DNA of 33,698 nt from Gemmatimonadota bacterium. GTDB lineage: Bacteria; Latescibacterota; UBA2968. The notes beneath the pieces were generated by a model. It did no database searches, was not told the origin of the DNA, and saw only the letters and a list, made by a program, of their open reading frames with translations. This document shows, piece by piece, positions 31,513 through 33,698 of the stretch (position 1 is the first letter of the stretch; each line of letters begins with the position of its first letter). The translations under genes were made by a program, and so were the position numbers. Where the stretch lies: contig PBWH01000037.1 of the NCBI GenBank assembly GCA_002727195.1, positions 1 through 33,698 on the forward strand. The letters run 5' to 3'.

Positions 31513-32337
31513 TTAGCTTTCCAGCCCTTCGAGGATGCCCTTCAGGTATCCGATACTGCGGGAGGCAATCGTCTGCGGGTCGGGTTTGAAGTCGAACACT
31601 TCTACTGATACATATCCGTCATAGGCTCTGTCTTTGAGCGACCGGAGGATGGACCCGAAGTCCAGTTCGCCGAATCCGGGTCCCCGCAGGTTCGGGTCGT
31701 TGACGTGGACGTGCCGCATGGCCTTGCCTGCCTCGGCGATCACATCCACGTGCGGCTTGTCCTCGGCCGACGCTGCCTTGGTGTCGACCATGGTCTGGAA
31801 GTTCGGGTGACCGACATCGGCGATCATCCGTTTCGCTTCGGCAATGCTGTTCAGGATGTTCGTCTCTTTGCCCGTCAACGCCTCTATGCAGTAGGTGACG
31901 CCGTTCTTCTTCATCTCGGATGTGCATCCGGCGAACACATCCACGGCGTACTTCCAGCATTCCCCGGGGTCCCAGCCCCTCTGGATATTCCGTTGGGCGG
32001 GAGAGCCATGGATCATGACGGTGCCCCCCAGGTCGCCGCAAAAGTTGATCAATGCCTTGATGTAGTCCTGTGTCTTCTTTCGGATCGAGGCATCCGGGTG
32101 TGTCAGGTAGAGCCCTTTGGGGCTGGCGAGCAGCCAGTGAAGGCCGACAATCTCCACCCCGGCTTTCTCGGCCGCTTTACGGATGTTGCGTCGTCGCGCC
32201 GCGGAGATCCGGGTGACGCTCTCTGCGAGTGTGAACGGGGCGATCTCGACGCCGTCGCATCCGATCTCCGCCGCGTAGTTGAATACTTTTTCGATTTTCC
32301 AGCCTTCGAAGAACTCGTTACAGACAGCGAGTTTCAT
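31513..32337 (-). CDS. Sugar phosphate isomerase/epimerase (xylose-isomerase-like TIM barrel)
   Basis: A 274-residue AP_endonuc_2-type TIM barrel. Candidate metal ligands follow the family order: the Glu of CIEALTGKE, the Asp of MVDTKAA, the His of RHVHVNDPN and the Glu of VSVEVFDF. Such enzymes isomerise or epimerise sugars, inosose or hydroxypyruvate. The ATG at 32337 has AGGAAC about 6 nt upstream; a 26-residue extension upstream is spurious. It is divergent from the ABC ATPase gene, and the GAF pseudogene and PhyH copy 7 pseudogene follow on the same strand. It may act with the Gfo/Idh/MocA oxidoreductases, which often pair with this family. Confidence 0.9.
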   Translation of the reverse strand: MKLAVCNEFFEGWKIEKVFNYAAEIGCDGVEIAPFTLAESVTRISAARRRNIRKAAEKAGVEIVGLHWLLASPKGLYLTHPDASIRKKTQDYIKALINFCGDLGGTVMIHGSPAQRNIQRGWDPGECWKYAVDVFAGCTSEMKKNGVTYCIEALTGKETNILNSIAEAKRMIADVGHPNFQTMVDTKAASAEDKPHVDVIAEAGKAMRHVHVNDPNLRGPGFGELDFGSILRSLKDRAYDGYVSVEVFDFKPDPQTIASRSIGYLKGILEGLES

Positions 32338-32408
32338 CCTGTTCCTTTCTCTTCGCTCGTGGCACTGATCAGGTGCATAAAACCTTGATTTTCTGAGGGA
32401 AATCTGAC

Positions 32409-32437
32409 TTGACACCCTGAATTCATTTCAATAACAT
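32409..32437 (+). promoter_or_regulatory. Promoter of the ABC ATPase gene
   Basis: TTGACA (32409-32414) and TAACAT (32432-32437) are separated by exactly 17 bp. The spacer contains the palindrome TGAATTCA (32418-32425), a possible operator. Confidence 0.75.
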
Positions 32438-32494
32438 AAGTTGCACTTTTTGAGGCTTTTGGCAAGTTATACGAGGTTCTCACAGGAGCGGTCC

Positions 32495-33256
32495 ATGGCT
32501 GAAGCGGCGCGTTCAGAGAAACACATTATCGAGATCCGGGAAGTCTGGAAGACTTATCGGATGGGGGATGAAGAGGTCCACGCGCTCAGAGGGGTCACGC
32601 TGGACGTGATCCGTGGCGAGTATCTGTCGATCATGGGGCCGTCGGGCAGTGGGAAGACGACCCTGTTTAATATGATCGGGGCCCTGGACAGCCCGTCCAA
32701 AGGGCACGTCCTGGTGAACGGCCACGACATGGGCTCACTCAGCCAGGAGCAGGTTGCCTACCTGCGATGCCACAGCGTCGGGTACATCTTCCAGTCCTTC
32801 AACCTGATTCCTGTGATGACGGCGCTCGAGAATGTGTCCCTGCCGATGGTGTTCGCCGGCATGGGGCGGAAGGAATACGAGGACAAGGCTGCGGCCAAGT
32901 TGGAGATGGTCGGGCTGCAGGATCGCCTGCATCACAAACCCTACGAGCTTTCGGGCGGTCAGCAGCAGCGCGTCGCGATCGCGAGGGCGATGGCGAACGA
33001 TCCGGCTCTCATCCTGGCTGACGAGCCGACGGGGAACCTAGATCTGAAGACCGGTCAGGATATCATCGAGATCTGTATGCGACTGCGTGAAGAGTCGGGT
33101 GTGACGATCGTGTCGAACACTCACGATCACAAGATGCTCGGCGCCAGCGATCGTGTCGTCGATCTTCGGGACGGCCAGGTCGAACGGATCAGGCGAAGTG
33201 ACGAGATCGACATCCAGGAAGGTCACATCGAAGGTATCGAAGGCGTCGAGGTCTAG
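32495..33256 (+). CDS. ABC transporter ATP-binding protein, MacB/LolD type
   Basis: A 253-residue ATPase. Walker A is GPSGSGKT (48-55), the Q-loop FQSFNL (Q100), the signature LSGGQQQR (152-159), Walker B LILADEPT (D176, E177) and the H-loop His is H210 in NTHD. The overall form fits lipoprotein-release or MacB-type ATPases. The ATG at 32495 has AGGAG about 7 nt upstream; a longer reading to 32441 would lie on the promoter. No permease gene follows: a strong terminator lies 30 bp downstream, so its partner must be elsewhere. The acidic C-terminal tail (about 20 residues) is unusual. Confidence 0.93.
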   Translation: MAEAARSEKHIIEIREVWKTYRMGDEEVHALRGVTLDVIRGEYLSIMGPSGSGKTTLFNMIGALDSPSKGHVLVNGHDMGSLSQEQVAYLRCHSVGYIFQSFNLIPVMTALENVSLPMVFAGMGRKEYEDKAAAKLEMVGLQDRLHHKPYELSGGQQQRVAIARAMANDPALILADEPTGNLDLKTGQDIIEICMRLREESGVTIVSNTHDHKMLGASDRVVDLRDGQVERIRRSDEIDIQEGHIEGIEGVEV

Positions 33257-33285
33257 ATCCGTCGGATCGAAAGACTGGAAACGAA

Positions 33286-33318
33286 AAAGGGCGCTCATCC
33301 TCGGGATGGGCGCCCTTT
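33286..33318. terminator. Bidirectional terminator
   Basis: A 15-bp stem (33286-33300 with 33304-33318, loop TCG) lies between convergent genes. The plus side ends in TTTCTGCGTTTG. The minus side is followed by TTTTTCGTTT. It serves the ABC ATPase and the HTH gene. Confidence 0.92.
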
Positions 33319-33339
33319 CTGCGTTTGTGAGAAGCCTGC

Positions 33340-33513
33340 CTACTTCTGCGGGTGGAGCAGGTCGTAATACCCGTTCTGCTCGAGACGATGAATCATGTCC
33401 CGGATGATGGAGCCATCCACTCTGAACATCTCGGCTATCTGCTCTGGGGTGTTGCCCTGCCGAACGAGTTCGATCAATCGGTCTCGGTCGACGACTTTTT
33501 CAGGAACGGACAT
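33340..33513 (-). CDS. Small helix-turn-helix protein
   Basis: A 57-residue protein whose body (DRDRLIELVRQGNTPEQIAE, then MFRVDGSIIRDMIHRLEQNG) reads as a helix-turn-helix, with the sequence-reading helix about residues 31-40. It may be a small DNA-binding regulator. The ATG at 33513 follows a weak GGAA box; an in-frame GTG at 33525 is possible. It ends close to the bidirectional terminator. Family not recognised. Confidence 0.6.
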   Translation of the reverse strand: MSVPEKVVDRDRLIELVRQGNTPEQIAEMFRVDGSIIRDMIHRLEQNGYYDLLHPQK

Positions 33514-33594
33514 AGTAGATTCCACACGATGTGATTGGCGTTGACGATCGGGCAGAAGTTAACCCATTTGCGAGAGTTCAGTCAACCGATAGCC

Positions 33595-33632
33595 AACGAA
33601 GGGCCGCCGGCTTTCGCCGACGGCCCTTCGTT
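33595..33632. repeat. Long palindrome near the window end
   Basis: AACGAAGGGCCG (33595-33606) pairs perfectly with CGGCCCTTCGTT (33621-33632). An inner 4-bp stem (CGGC/GCCG) closes a TTTC loop. No T-run follows on either strand, so a repeat or transcript-folding role is as likely as termination. Confidence 0.65.
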
Positions 33633-33698
33633 GCATCTGCACTGGAATCTACGGGTGGTCTATGAAACTCACCGTGACTCGCACACCTGGATCGCTCT

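Noticed and set aside
33662..33698. Start of a gene running off the window (ATG at 33662)
   Set aside because: Only 12 residues remain, and the GGGTGG box is only 3 nt away. Not enough to support a gene.
1..33698. CRISPR array or IS element
   Set aside because: No regularly spaced repeats of CRISPR type and no transposase frame were seen. The only recombinase is the broken tyrosine integrase.

Overview
The window looks like a piece of an uncultivated, marine or sponge-associated bacterium with moderately high GC, of the Poribacteria/Latescibacteria type. This rests on gene content only: many phytanoyl-CoA dioxygenase-like (PhyH) genes, Gfo/Idh/MocA oxidoreductases, xylose-isomerase-like TIM barrels, a DUF6785-type membrane protein and a lipoprotein solute-binding protein. 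No marker gene here fixes the phylum. rpsU (ribosomal protein S21) and one tRNA-Val(GAC) are the only clear housekeeping genes.

Layout. 1-5.1 kb (minus): an MFS permease, then a three-gene molybdenum hydroxylase operon (MoCo large subunit, FAD subunit, 2Fe-2S subunit) with a good promoter, 4-nt gene overlaps and a strong terminator. 5.3-6.8 kb: two decayed genes, a PD40 beta-propeller and a PrsW-like membrane protease. 6.8-15.9 kb: a DUF6785 membrane protein, a serine hydrolase and two successive PhyH then Gfo/Idh/MocA modules, the first followed by an amidohydrolase. 15.9-19.7 kb: two small membrane coiled-coil proteins, a family 5 solute-binding lipoprotein and a divergent PhyH gene. 20-28.3 kb: a mosaic with rpsU, a secreted nuclease, a tRNA-Arg 3' half, a mannonate-dehydratase-like enzyme, three PhyH genes, a degenerate tRNA-like sequence, palindromes, a broken tyrosine integrase and an intact tRNA-Val. 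28.4-33.7 kb: a cNMP-binding protein, a beta-propeller, pseudogenes of a PhyH and a GAF protein, a sugar-isomerase-like TIM barrel, an orphan MacB/LolD-type ATPase and a small HTH protein.

How the genes may work together (inference): the dioxygenases, NAD-dependent oxidoreductases, amidohydrolase, TIM-barrel isomerases, molybdenum hydroxylase and solute-binding protein suggest uptake and oxidative breakdown of small sugar-, polyol- or amine-like molecules, perhaps host-derived. No substrate can be read from the sequence.

Most notable: seven PhyH genes (six intact, one broken) plus a TauD-like remnant in about 21 kb. Four of the seven show HG-S/T/N where the usual HxD iron-binding motif is expected. 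The 20-28 kb block carries several tRNA fragments and a dead integrase. At least seven loci are broken genes. Several start codons were moved from the longest open frame to a start with a better ribosome-binding site; each case is stated in its entry.
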